NCBI GenBank assembly: GCA_024279255.1
Contig: JAJRRT010000097.1
Coordinates: 1-64,000, forward strand
Origin: Deltaproteobacteria bacterium
GTDB lineage: Bacteria; Desulfobacterota; Desulfuromonadia; Desulfuromonadales; Geopsychrobacteraceae
DNA length: 64,000 nucleotides
Direction of reading: 5' to 3'
The notes beneath the pieces were generated by a model, which saw only the letters and a program-made list of their open reading frames with translations, did not search any database and was not told the DNA's origin. Of the stretch, positions 35,143 through 42,347 are shown in pieces; position 1 is the stretch's first letter, and each line of letters starts with the position of its first letter. A program made the position numbers and the translations under genes.

Positions 35143-36273
35143 TTACTGAACATACTCGTTGACATATGTTCCGTCGGCGGTGATTTTCTTAACAACATAG
35201 GCGCCGCCCTTACGATTACCGTCTTTGGCAAAGGCAATCTGGCCGGTGATGCCTGGCAGCGGTGTTGACATGTTGTGCAGGTAGTCAGCAACCTTCTTGG
35301 CGTCGAAGCTCTTGGTTTGCTCCATACCATGAATAATGGCACGCATGCCGTCGATGTTCATCAGACCCCAGATCGAAGGCGGCATTTCACCATATTTCTT
35401 CTGATAGTCAGCGATGAAGGTCTTGGCGATCTCATAGGGGAGTACGTTCGGTGAGGGAACGTTGACAATGAAAGCGCCCTTGGCTGCGGAACCGGCCAGT
35501 TTGGCAAAGTCCGGGTTGTCGTTGGCATCGCCGCCGTAGAAATCGGCCTTGATACCGAGGGCCATCTGCTGGGCACGCAACAGGCCACCATCAGAGTAGT
35601 AACCGGCGAAGAAGATCGCATCAGGCTTCTTGGACTTGATGTTGGTCAGGACCGGGGTGAAGTTCTGAGAGTCGGCCTTGATCTTGTCACGCGAAACCAC
35701 CTTGCCACCCAGTTTTTCGATCGCTGCTTCTGCAGCGTTAGCCAAGCCGTCGGCATAGGTTGAGAAGTCGGAGATAACGACGATACGCTGGTACTTCTTA
35801 ACGTTAACCAGGTAGTTAGCGACAAACTCAGCTTCGGCGCTGTTCGGGAAGGAGTTACGTAGAAAGGTCCAGTAGCCCTTCTCAGTCAGACTATCGGCGG
35901 TACCGTCGGAAGTCTGCAGAACGCCAGCCTTGAAATAGGTTTTCTGCGCAGCCTGTGCACAGGTCGAGGTGTAAGAACCGATAACCATCGAAACGCCCTT
36001 GTTGACCAAGTCCTTGGCGCAGATTGCTGCGGCCATCGCGGTGCCCTGATCATCGCAGGGGATCACTTCGATCTGCCTGCCCATCACGCCGCCCTTGGCG
36101 TTGATCTGTTCGGCCAACAGCCGGACACCGTTTTCGATGCCCTGCCCTTCGTTGGCGTAACTACCGGTAATCGGAGCCTGAACTCCGACCTTGAGGGTAT
36201 CAGCGGCGAAGGCCGGAACGGCCAGCAGTGCCACAGAAGTGGCGACCAAGATGGTACGGATGCATCTGTTCAT
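35143..36273 (-). CDS. livK: Branched-chain-type amino acid binding protein
   Basis: Periplasmic type I binding protein, 376 residues. The signal peptide (NRCIRTILVATSVALLAVPAFA) is cleaved before ADTLKVGVQAPITGSYANEGQG, the standard Leu/Ile/Val-binding protein opening. Two Rossmann lobes follow, with VVISDFSTYADGLAN and PDAIFFAGYYSDGG. The ATG at 36273 is preceded by AAAGGAGAG; 25 upstream in-frame codons would bury the signal. The ligand could be branched-chain amino acids or, given the neighbours, proline. A terminator follows directly. Confidence 0.95.
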   Translation of the reverse strand: MNRCIRTILVATSVALLAVPAFAADTLKVGVQAPITGSYANEGQGIENGVRLLAEQINAKGGVMGRQIEVIPCDDQGTAMAAAICAKDLVNKGVSMVIGSYTSTCAQAAQKTYFKAGVLQTSDGTADSLTEKGYWTFLRNSFPNSAEAEFVANYLVNVKKYQRIVVISDFSTYADGLANAAEAAIEKLGGKVVSRDKIKADSQNFTPVLTNIKSKKPDAIFFAGYYSDGGLLRAQQMALGIKADFYGGDANDNPDFAKLAGSAAKGAFIVNVPSPNVLPYEIAKTFIADYQKKYGEMPPSIWGLMNIDGMRAIIHGMEQTKSFDAKKVADYLHNMSTPLPGITGQIAFAKDGNRKGGAYVVKKITADGTYVNEYVQ

Positions 36274-36338
36274 CTTTTCTCTCCTTTGTTTGGTAATAAC
36301 AAACACTGTTTTGACGCGAAGATTAGCCCGCAAAAGCA

Positions 36339-36372
36339 CGATGGTCAATCAAAATGTCCAGCTTGACCATCG
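36339..36372. promoter_or_regulatory. 10-bp inverted repeat upstream of livK
   Basis: CGATGGTCAA (36339-36348) and TTGACCATCG (36363-36372) form a perfect dyad with a 14-base spacer between the ProDH stop and livK. Without a T run on the - strand it is not a standard terminator; it may be an operator or an mRNA end. Confidence 0.5.
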
Positions 36373-36394
36373 TTAGATTTTTTTGTTTTTTATG

Positions 36395-37303
36395 TTAAAA
36401 GCGCTTCAGACCGAGCATCTGACGCAGGGCATGTTTGGCAATAGAGGGATTCTCACGTAGCCGCCGCCGCGAGTAAGGCATCCAGGACTCACCGTAGGGA
36501 ACATATACCCGCATGCGGTGACCAGCATCAACGATGATCTGGCGCAACTCTTCATCGACCCCGAGCAGCATCTGGAATTCATACTCATCATGCTTGAGCC
36601 CGTACCTCTCAATCAATTCGAGGGATTCAAAGACCAATTTTTCGTCATGGGAGGCGATGCCGACATAGGCCTTGTGCTTGAACATCCTCTCCAGGGCTTT
36701 GACAAAACTACGATTGATAGTGACAGGGTCCTTCCAGGCGGCGGTACGCGGCTCGTTGTAGATCCCCTTGCACAGCCGGTAGTGCATCGCCGCATCGCTT
36801 AAGCTCTCGATATCAGCCCCGGTGCGGCGCAGGTAGGCCTGTATCACCAGACCGACATGTTCGGGGAACTCTTCACGCATCTGTCGATAGAGTTTAATCG
36901 TGGCGTCAGTACAGGCGATATCTTCCATATCGATCCGGACGAAATTACCCAACTCTGCTGCCTTGGCAACGATCTCACGGATATTGGCAAAGGCGAACTC
37001 CTCATCGAGCAACAGACCCATCTGGGTCGGCTTAAGCGACAGGTTGGCGTCAATCTTTTCGCGGTTGATGGCTTCGAGAATATCAAGGCACTGCTGTTTG
37101 AAAAAAGCCGCTTCATCCTTGGTCTTGATGAACTCACCAAGGATATCGATAGTCGCCAGCATCCGCTTGCCGTTCAGCTCACGCGTCACTCTCACCGCAT
37201 CCTCAAGCTTTTCGCCAGCGATATAGCCCTTGGCAAAGAATCCAACGATCGGTCCCGGCACGTGCATGATGGTCCTGGAGACAAGAAAGTTGAAGAGGGA
37301 CAT
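36395..37303 (-). CDS. Proline dehydrogenase, monofunctional
   Basis: FAD-dependent PRODH of 302 residues, oxidising proline to P5C and passing electrons to quinone. The barrel ends with the substrate-binding motif YSRRRLRENP near residues 277-286. VRIDMEDIACTDAT, VIQAYLRRT and RLCKGIY are further family blocks. It is of the short PutB/FadM type rather than the long PutA fusion. The start lies three bases after the P5C dehydrogenase stop, so the pair forms a two-gene operon doing the two steps of proline to glutamate. An inverted repeat separates it from livK. Confidence 0.95.
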   Translation of the reverse strand: MSLFNFLVSRTIMHVPGPIVGFFAKGYIAGEKLEDAVRVTRELNGKRMLATIDILGEFIKTKDEAAFFKQQCLDILEAINREKIDANLSLKPTQMGLLLDEEFAFANIREIVAKAAELGNFVRIDMEDIACTDATIKLYRQMREEFPEHVGLVIQAYLRRTGADIESLSDAAMHYRLCKGIYNEPRTAAWKDPVTINRSFVKALERMFKHKAYVGIASHDEKLVFESLELIERYGLKHDEYEFQMLLGVDEELRQIIVDAGHRMRVYVPYGESWMPYSRRRLRENPSIAKHALRQMLGLKRF

Positions 37304-37306
37304 TGT

Positions 37307-38950
37307 TTATTCCTCATCCATGAAGGGATATTCGAAGCTCTCTGGCGCATCAAAAGTCTCTTTGATGGTCCGTGGTGAAACCCAGCGCAGCAGGTTGAGA
37401 CGCGCCCCGGCTTTGTCGTTGGTTCCCGAAGCACGGGCACCGCCGAAAGGCTGCTGACCGACAACAGCACCGGTCGGTTTGTCGTTGATATAGAAATTAC
37501 CCGCAGCATTCTCAAGCTTGCTCAATGCCAGACTGACTGCGTTGCGCTCAGAAGCAAATACCGCACCAGTCAGCGCATAGGGAGAAGTCTGGTCGCAGAG
37601 CTCAAGGGTCTCTTCGTACTGCTCATCAGGATAAACATAGATCGTCATCACCGGACCGAAGATCTCCTCTTCCATAGTACGGAAATGCGGGTCTTTAGCC
37701 AGAATCACGGTCGGCTCGACAAAGTACCCGACGCTGTCATCACAGCCGCCACCGATAATGACCTCGGCATCATCCGAGTCAGCCGCATAATTGATAAATT
37801 CAGAAATACTGTCGAAGGAGGCCTGGTCGATGACCGCATTGAAGAAATTCCTGAAGTCAGAGGGAGCCCCCATCTTGATCTTCTTGATGTCCTGTTCAAG
37901 CTCTTTACGCAATGCTGGCCAGAGTGACTCTGGTACATAAGCACGCGAAGCAGCCGAACACTTCTGTCCCTGGAATTCGAAGGCACCACGGATAATCGCG
38001 GTGTTCAGCTTGTAGAGATCGGCACTCTTGTGGGCAACGATGAAATCCTTACCGCCGGTCTCGCCGACGATACGCGGATAAGACTTGTAGCCAGCGATGT
38101 TCTCACCGATGCCTTTCCACATGCCATGGAACACCCTGGTTGAACCGGTGAAGTGGACGCCGCCAAGGTCGCGGTGCGGGAGACAAAGCCCGCCGATCTG
38201 CGAGCCCGAACCGGGAATAAAATTGATGACCCCATCAGGCAGTCCCGCTTCTTTCAGAATCTGCATAAACAGATAAGGGGTATAGACACAACTAGAGGCT
38301 GGCTTGAGCAACACGGTGTTCCCCATAATCGCCGGTGCGGTCGCCAGATTTCCGGCAATAGCTGTGAAATTGAAAGGGGCAACCGCCAATACGAAACCTT
38401 CAAGTGGGCGCTGCTGTAGTGAGTTCCAGATCCCCTTGGGTGAAATCGGCGGTTGCTCGGCATAGATCTGCTCAGCATAACCGACATTGAAACGCAAAAA
38501 ATCGATCAATTCGCAGGCGGCGTCAATCTCGGCCTGATAGGCACTTTTGCTGGTTGTCAGCATGCTGGTTGCATTCATCTGGTAGCGATATTTACCCGAC
38601 AGCAGTTCGGCAGCCTTCAGAAAAATCGCCGCACGTTCTTCCCAGCGCAGGGCTTCCCAAGCCGGTTTGGCCTCCATCGCCATCTCAATCGCCAGCTTGA
38701 TCTCGGCCTCGCCAGCCATATGATATTCAGCGAGGACATGCTTGTGGTTATGCGGCATAACCACTTGCCCCAATCTGCCGGTGCGCACCTCCTTGCCTCC
38801 GATAATCAACGGTATCTCTATTTTTTTCGATGCAAGCTCGTCGAGCGCTACTTTCAACTGAGCACGCTCAGGGGTCCCCGGAGCATAAGAATAGATCGGC
38901 TCATTATCTGGGACGGGGACCTTGAATACTGCATTGTTAAGAAGGTTCAT
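37307..38950 (-). CDS. Delta-1-pyrroline-5-carboxylate dehydrogenase (ALDH4-like)
   Basis: NAD-dependent aldehyde dehydrogenase of 547 residues that oxidises P5C/glutamate semialdehyde to glutamate. The catalytic cysteine is Cys331 in FQGQKCSAASR, and the general-base glutamate is in IVGETGGKD. GGCDDSVGYFVEPT, NFYINDKPTGAVVGQQPFGG and SGTNDKAG resemble mitochondrial ALDH4A1 more than E. coli PutA (recollection). It starts the operon, about 80 bases downstream of a consensus sigma-54 promoter at 39031-39046. Its product partner, ProDH, follows directly. It would also serve to oxidise P5C made by HypD. Confidence 0.96.
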   Translation of the reverse strand: MNLLNNAVFKVPVPDNEPIYSYAPGTPERAQLKVALDELASKKIEIPLIIGGKEVRTGRLGQVVMPHNHKHVLAEYHMAGEAEIKLAIEMAMEAKPAWEALRWEERAAIFLKAAELLSGKYRYQMNATSMLTTSKSAYQAEIDAACELIDFLRFNVGYAEQIYAEQPPISPKGIWNSLQQRPLEGFVLAVAPFNFTAIAGNLATAPAIMGNTVLLKPASSCVYTPYLFMQILKEAGLPDGVINFIPGSGSQIGGLCLPHRDLGGVHFTGSTRVFHGMWKGIGENIAGYKSYPRIVGETGGKDFIVAHKSADLYKLNTAIIRGAFEFQGQKCSAASRAYVPESLWPALRKELEQDIKKIKMGAPSDFRNFFNAVIDQASFDSISEFINYAADSDDAEVIIGGGCDDSVGYFVEPTVILAKDPHFRTMEEEIFGPVMTIYVYPDEQYEETLELCDQTSPYALTGAVFASERNAVSLALSKLENAAGNFYINDKPTGAVVGQQPFGGARASGTNDKAGARLNLLRWVSPRTIKETFDAPESFEYPFMDEE

Positions 38951-39030
38951 GATTTCTCCTCTTGGGCTTGTTAAATATGGTTAGCTATAAATCTGGATAA
39001 ACCGCTAAGCGACTGTCGACCCAGATAAAG

Positions 39031-39046
39031 AGCAAAGAAGGTGCCA
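39031..39046 (-). promoter_or_regulatory. Consensus sigma-54 promoter of the proline operon
   Basis: The - strand reads TGGCACCTTCTTTGCT, a full match to the -24/-12 consensus TGGCAC-N5-TTGCW. The start is expected near 39020, about 70 bases upstream of the P5C dehydrogenase ATG. Confidence 0.88.
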
Positions 39047-39181
39047 AACTCCGTTCTACTGGACAGAACGCGGCTAATGAGAGCCTAACTTTAGGAAATT
39101 ATAGCAGCTAATTCAGGAACTTCTCTGCAGAGAAAAGATTTCTCCAACAAGTTGGGTTTGTCATGAGGAAGGGCTTTGTGA

Positions 39182-39233
39182 GGGTTAAGAGTCGGCATTT
39201 ATGCAATTACGCATAAATGCCGACTCTTAACCC
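39182..39233. promoter_or_regulatory. Perfect 23-bp inverted repeat, candidate activator site
   Basis: Positions 39182-39204 are exactly inverted at 39211-39233, with a 6-base spacer. The core is TTATGC-AATTAC-GCATAA. It overlaps the last codon of the EBP2 gene (stop at 39227-39229) and lies about 140 bases upstream of the sigma-54 promoter. There is no T run on either side, which argues against a simple terminator. Confidence 0.7.
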
Positions 39234-40630
39234 AGATTATACTTTTGGAGCTTACGTGCTATGGTTGACTGATTCACCCCGAGCACTGTTGCGATCTCAC
39301 TTTGGCTGCAATAACATTCACACATTTCTGCCAGTATGCGTCGCTCGACCTCTGCTAGGGCCTCGCTCAAAGTCTGACCTTGCCGCCAGAGCTTTACCTT
39401 CCCGACCTCGGGCTCAAGCTGCTGCCGGACACTCATCGGCAAGTCGGCCTCATCGATCACCTCTGTTTCGGACATGACCACCAGACGCTCACAAAGGTTC
39501 ATCAACTCCCGAACATTGCCCGGGTAGGCATAGCCCAACAGCACGTCAGCGGCACCGCGGCTGAGGCGGCGCAAAACACCATTGCGTTGCGAGAAATGTT
39601 CTACATAGTGACGTAGCAGCGGCAACAGACAGTCGTACCGCTCACGCAGTGGCGGAACGGTCAATGGAATAACATTGAGTCGGTAGAAGAGATCAAGGCG
39701 AAATTGCTCGGCAGCCACCAGCTGCTCCAGATTGCGGTGAGTCGCAGCTAGAACCCGGACATCCACAGCCGTTGCTGAAGTTGCCCCCAAGCGGGAGATC
39801 TGTCCGTCCTCCAGAAATCGGAGCAACTTAACCTGTGAAGCTGCAGGTAATTCAGCGACCTCGTCCAGAAACAGGGTGCCACCATCAGCCAATTCGAAAT
39901 AACCCGGCTTGGCACTCCCCGCCCCGGTAAAGGCACCCTTCTCATAACCAAAAAGTTCTGACTCAATCAATGATTCGGGAATCGCCCCACAATTGATCCG
40001 GATCATCGGCCCTTGAGCGCGTTTGGAGTGGTTATGAATCAGATCAGCCACCAGCCCCTTCCCGACCCCGGACTCACCCAGAATCAGAACTGTCGAGTCG
40101 GCCCCGGCAACACGGACCGCCTGTTGTAGAACTTGAACCATGGACGGGCTACGCGCGACAATATGCCGAGATTCAAGTTCAAGCAGCTGCATCGCTAGCA
40201 GCTGCTCGCGAAACTGGCTGCTGCGGGCCCCCTCCTCCTCAATACTGCGCTGCAACTGATCGATCTCTGTCACATCCCGGACCGTAACCACAGCTAGCAC
40301 CAACTCACCCTGCCCATCGAACACCGGCGTACCGGTCGACATCAACTTGCGCCCACGGTGGTTTTGCAGCACGCTGACCTGTTTACGGTTACGGATCGTT
40401 TCAAGGGCGGCACTGCGATCGATGAAACCCTCTTCCACCATTTCAAAGATGTTTCTGCCGAGGACCTCCGACGCCTGGATATGATGCATCCTTTCCGATG
40501 CCGGATTGATCCGAATAACCGTACCATCGGCACTACAGACGAAGAGACCATCAGAAGAAGAGTTGATGATCGCGTTCAACTCGCGGTTCAGCTCTTCGAT
40601 AGTCCGATCATTGCTCTCTGTTTTTTTCAT
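39227..40630 (-). CDS. PAS-domain sigma-54-dependent activator (EBP2)
   Basis: A 467-residue enhancer-binding protein: PAS domain at about residues 15-120 (IINSSSDGLFVCSADGTVIRI), AAA+ domain with Walker A GESGVGKG, GAFTGA loop and Walker B GGTLFLDEV, and C-terminal helix-turn-helix IATVLGVNQSTIARKLQKY. It is paralogous to EBP1 throughout. Because it lies upstream of the P5C dehydrogenase operon, reads in the same direction and precedes a consensus sigma-54 promoter, it is the likely activator of proline catabolism. The promoter-proximal ATGCA repeats at 40640-40675 suggest autoregulation. Confidence 0.94.
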   Translation of the reverse strand: MKKTESNDRTIEELNRELNAIINSSSDGLFVCSADGTVIRINPASERMHHIQASEVLGRNIFEMVEEGFIDRSAALETIRNRKQVSVLQNHRGRKLMSTGTPVFDGQGELVLAVVTVRDVTEIDQLQRSIEEEGARSSQFREQLLAMQLLELESRHIVARSPSMVQVLQQAVRVAGADSTVLILGESGVGKGLVADLIHNHSKRAQGPMIRINCGAIPESLIESELFGYEKGAFTGAGSAKPGYFELADGGTLFLDEVAELPAASQVKLLRFLEDGQISRLGATSATAVDVRVLAATHRNLEQLVAAEQFRLDLFYRLNVIPLTVPPLRERYDCLLPLLRHYVEHFSQRNGVLRRLSRGAADVLLGYAYPGNVRELMNLCERLVVMSETEVIDEADLPMSVRQQLEPEVGKVKLWRQGQTLSEALAEVERRILAEMCECYCSQSEIATVLGVNQSTIARKLQKYNLG

Positions 40631-40639
40631 AAAGACTCC

Positions 40640-40675
40640 CTATGCATATCTGCATATCAATGCACGATTGCATAG
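40640..40675. promoter_or_regulatory. ATGCA-rich repeats upstream of EBP2
   Basis: CTATGCA (40640-40646) is inverted as TGCATAG (40669-40675), with further TGCATA and ATGCAC copies between. The words match the half-site of the dyad at 39182-39233. It lies 10-45 bases before the EBP2 ATG, so binding could block its own expression. Confidence 0.5.
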
Positions 40676-40813
40676 ATGCGGTCAAAATACCAGAGCTATT
40701 CATTACAGCCTCGATGATTTGGGGGCTTGACAGCACCGAGATTTTACATAAAAGCAAATCCCAATTGCATCCACTCAGTTCTTTACATTACAAGAACCTG
40801 TAATGATCCAATT

Positions 40814-40848
40814 AAAAAAGCCGTTGCAGACAAAGGTCTACAACGGCT
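40814..40848 (-). terminator. Intrinsic terminator after proC
   Basis: On the - strand AGCCGTTG (40841-40848) pairs with CAACGGCT (40819-40826), extended by GAC/GTC pairing, followed by T6 (40814-40819). It lies 31 bases after the proC stop. Confidence 0.9.
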
Positions 40849-40879
40849 CATATCGTTTCGCGAAGAGGGGAACTAGCGG

Positions 40880-41692
40880 CTACTCCCCGCCTAACTCACG
40901 TGACCGTACGGCGGCTGCGCTGACTGCCTCCATCAAGGTGGTCCGCAAACCATTTCTCTCCAGAGTACTAACACCAGTTATAGCCGTGCCGCCTGGCGAA
41001 CAGACCCGATCACGCAGAATTGCCGGGTGCTCGCCGGTTTCACGCACCATCAATGCAGCGCCAACCACTGTCTGCACCGCCAGAGCATGAGCAATATCAC
41101 GACGTAAGCCTTCACGCACCCCACCATCTGCCAATGCCTCGATAATTGTATAGACATAGGCTGGGCCAGAACCGGAAAGACCGGTCACCGCGTCCATCTG
41201 ACGCTCATCGATCACCTGAACCTGCCCCACTGTTTCAAACAAATGACTCACCAACAACAAATCATCATGACTGGTGTTGTGGCCTTGACAGATCGCCGTA
41301 GCACCTTCACCAACCAGTGCTGGAGTGTTAGGCATCACACGTATCACCCTGGCAGCTGAATCAAAATGCTGTTCAATATGCGCACAGGAAGCACCTGCCA
41401 GGATCGACACCAACAGCGTTTCTTTGCGGTAGGCACTGGCAATTCCGCTAAGAACCTCATCGGCAATCTGCGGTTTAATTGCCAACACCACGAGATCACA
41501 TTGACGAATCACTTCGAGATTATCACTAACAACACTGACATTATAGGTATCAGACAGATGTTCACGACGCAGGTCGCTCGGCTCAGACACCATAATTTTC
41601 TCAATTGGAAATGCGGCCTCAAGCAGGCCCTTAATAATCGCCTCGGCCATGTTTCCACCACCGACAAAACCGATTTTCTGAATATTCGTCAT
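40880..41692 (-). CDS. proC: Pyrroline-5-carboxylate reductase
   Basis: NADPH-dependent reductase of P5C to proline, 270 residues. The N-terminal Rossmann motif is IGFVGGGNMAEAIIKGLL; VRVMPNTPALVGEGATA and the dimer/substrate block VTGLSGSGPAYVYTIIEALADGGV follow, ending in SPGGTAITGVSTLERNG. Each is standard for ProC. It sits upstream of the EBP2 gene but has its own terminator. It is the biosynthetic counterpart of the ProDH/P5C dehydrogenase pair and could convert HypD-derived P5C to proline. Confidence 0.97.
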   Translation of the reverse strand: MTNIQKIGFVGGGNMAEAIIKGLLEAAFPIEKIMVSEPSDLRREHLSDTYNVSVVSDNLEVIRQCDLVVLAIKPQIADEVLSGIASAYRKETLLVSILAGASCAHIEQHFDSAARVIRVMPNTPALVGEGATAICQGHNTSHDDLLLVSHLFETVGQVQVIDERQMDAVTGLSGSGPAYVYTIIEALADGGVREGLRRDIAHALAVQTVVGAALMVRETGEHPAILRDRVCSPGGTAITGVSTLERNGLRTTLMEAVSAAAVRSRELGGE

Positions 41693-41894
41693 CTGCTGAT
41701 CCCTTTGATTGAATAATTATTTTGCGCCACACAAGACAATCTTCTTTATCATAATGAGACAAATAAATACACTGCCGTTGTACACGGACACATGAAACGC
41801 GAATTCTGGACACTTGAAATGCGAAATATTGAAGTGTGATTTATGCCCCATAGCGACAGCCCCTGTTTCAGAACAACACAGAAGGAGACCTACC

Positions 41895-42209
41895 ATGACG
41901 CGTGAAGAACTTTCTAAGTTTAATGGGCAAAACGGCCAACCTGCCTATGTTGCAATCGGAAGCATCATCTACGATGTCAGTGACAGTCCCCTCTGGAAAG
42001 AGGGCAACCATGAAGGAGTTCATCAGGCTGGCTGCGACCTGACCATCGAACTCAAAACCGCTCCTCATGTCGCGGCCGTCATCGAACGTTTCCCAAGCGT
42101 TGCACGCTTTGAGGAACAAATCGAAAAAAAATCGTCGACCAAGACTAAACTGCTTTTTGCTACTGCCTTAACCATAGCTCTCATTTGCGCCTGGACATTC
42201 TTGCGCTAA
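41895..42209 (+). CDS. Cytochrome b5-like heme-binding membrane protein
   Basis: A 104-residue protein. Residues about 1-75 match the bacterial cytochrome b5-like/steroid-binding fold: LSKFNGQNGQPAYVAIGSIIYDVSDSPLW, then the loop GNHEGVHQAGCDLT. The two heme histidines of classical b5 are not both in their usual places, so heme binding is likely but unproved. A C-terminal transmembrane segment (FATALTIALICAWTFL) anchors it. The ATG at 41895 has GAAGGAGAC before it; an upstream in-frame ATG at 41814 is poorer. It stands alone. Confidence 0.8.
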   Translation: MTREELSKFNGQNGQPAYVAIGSIIYDVSDSPLWKEGNHEGVHQAGCDLTIELKTAPHVAAVIERFPSVARFEEQIEKKSSTKTKLLFATALTIALICAWTFLR

Positions 42210-42347
42210 GCGAAAACACCTTACCGACTCCCCTGACTCAGAAATCTTCCAGAAGTACACTTGCGCTCTGTAGATAATTAGATTATATTTATTAGCCATG
42301 CCAAACATTATCTAGGCAGAAAAAGAGAGTGGAGCACTGAAGTACAG

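Noticed and set aside
36274-36394. Sigma-54 promoter directly upstream of livK
   Set aside because: TTGCG occurs on the - strand, but the position where GG should be is CA, so the -24 element is missing.
39182-39233. Large dyad as an ordinary intrinsic terminator of the EBP2 gene
   Set aside because: No T run follows on the - strand (TCACAAAG) or the + strand (AGATTATAC), so I list it as a regulatory dyad, though an RNA-end role remains possible.
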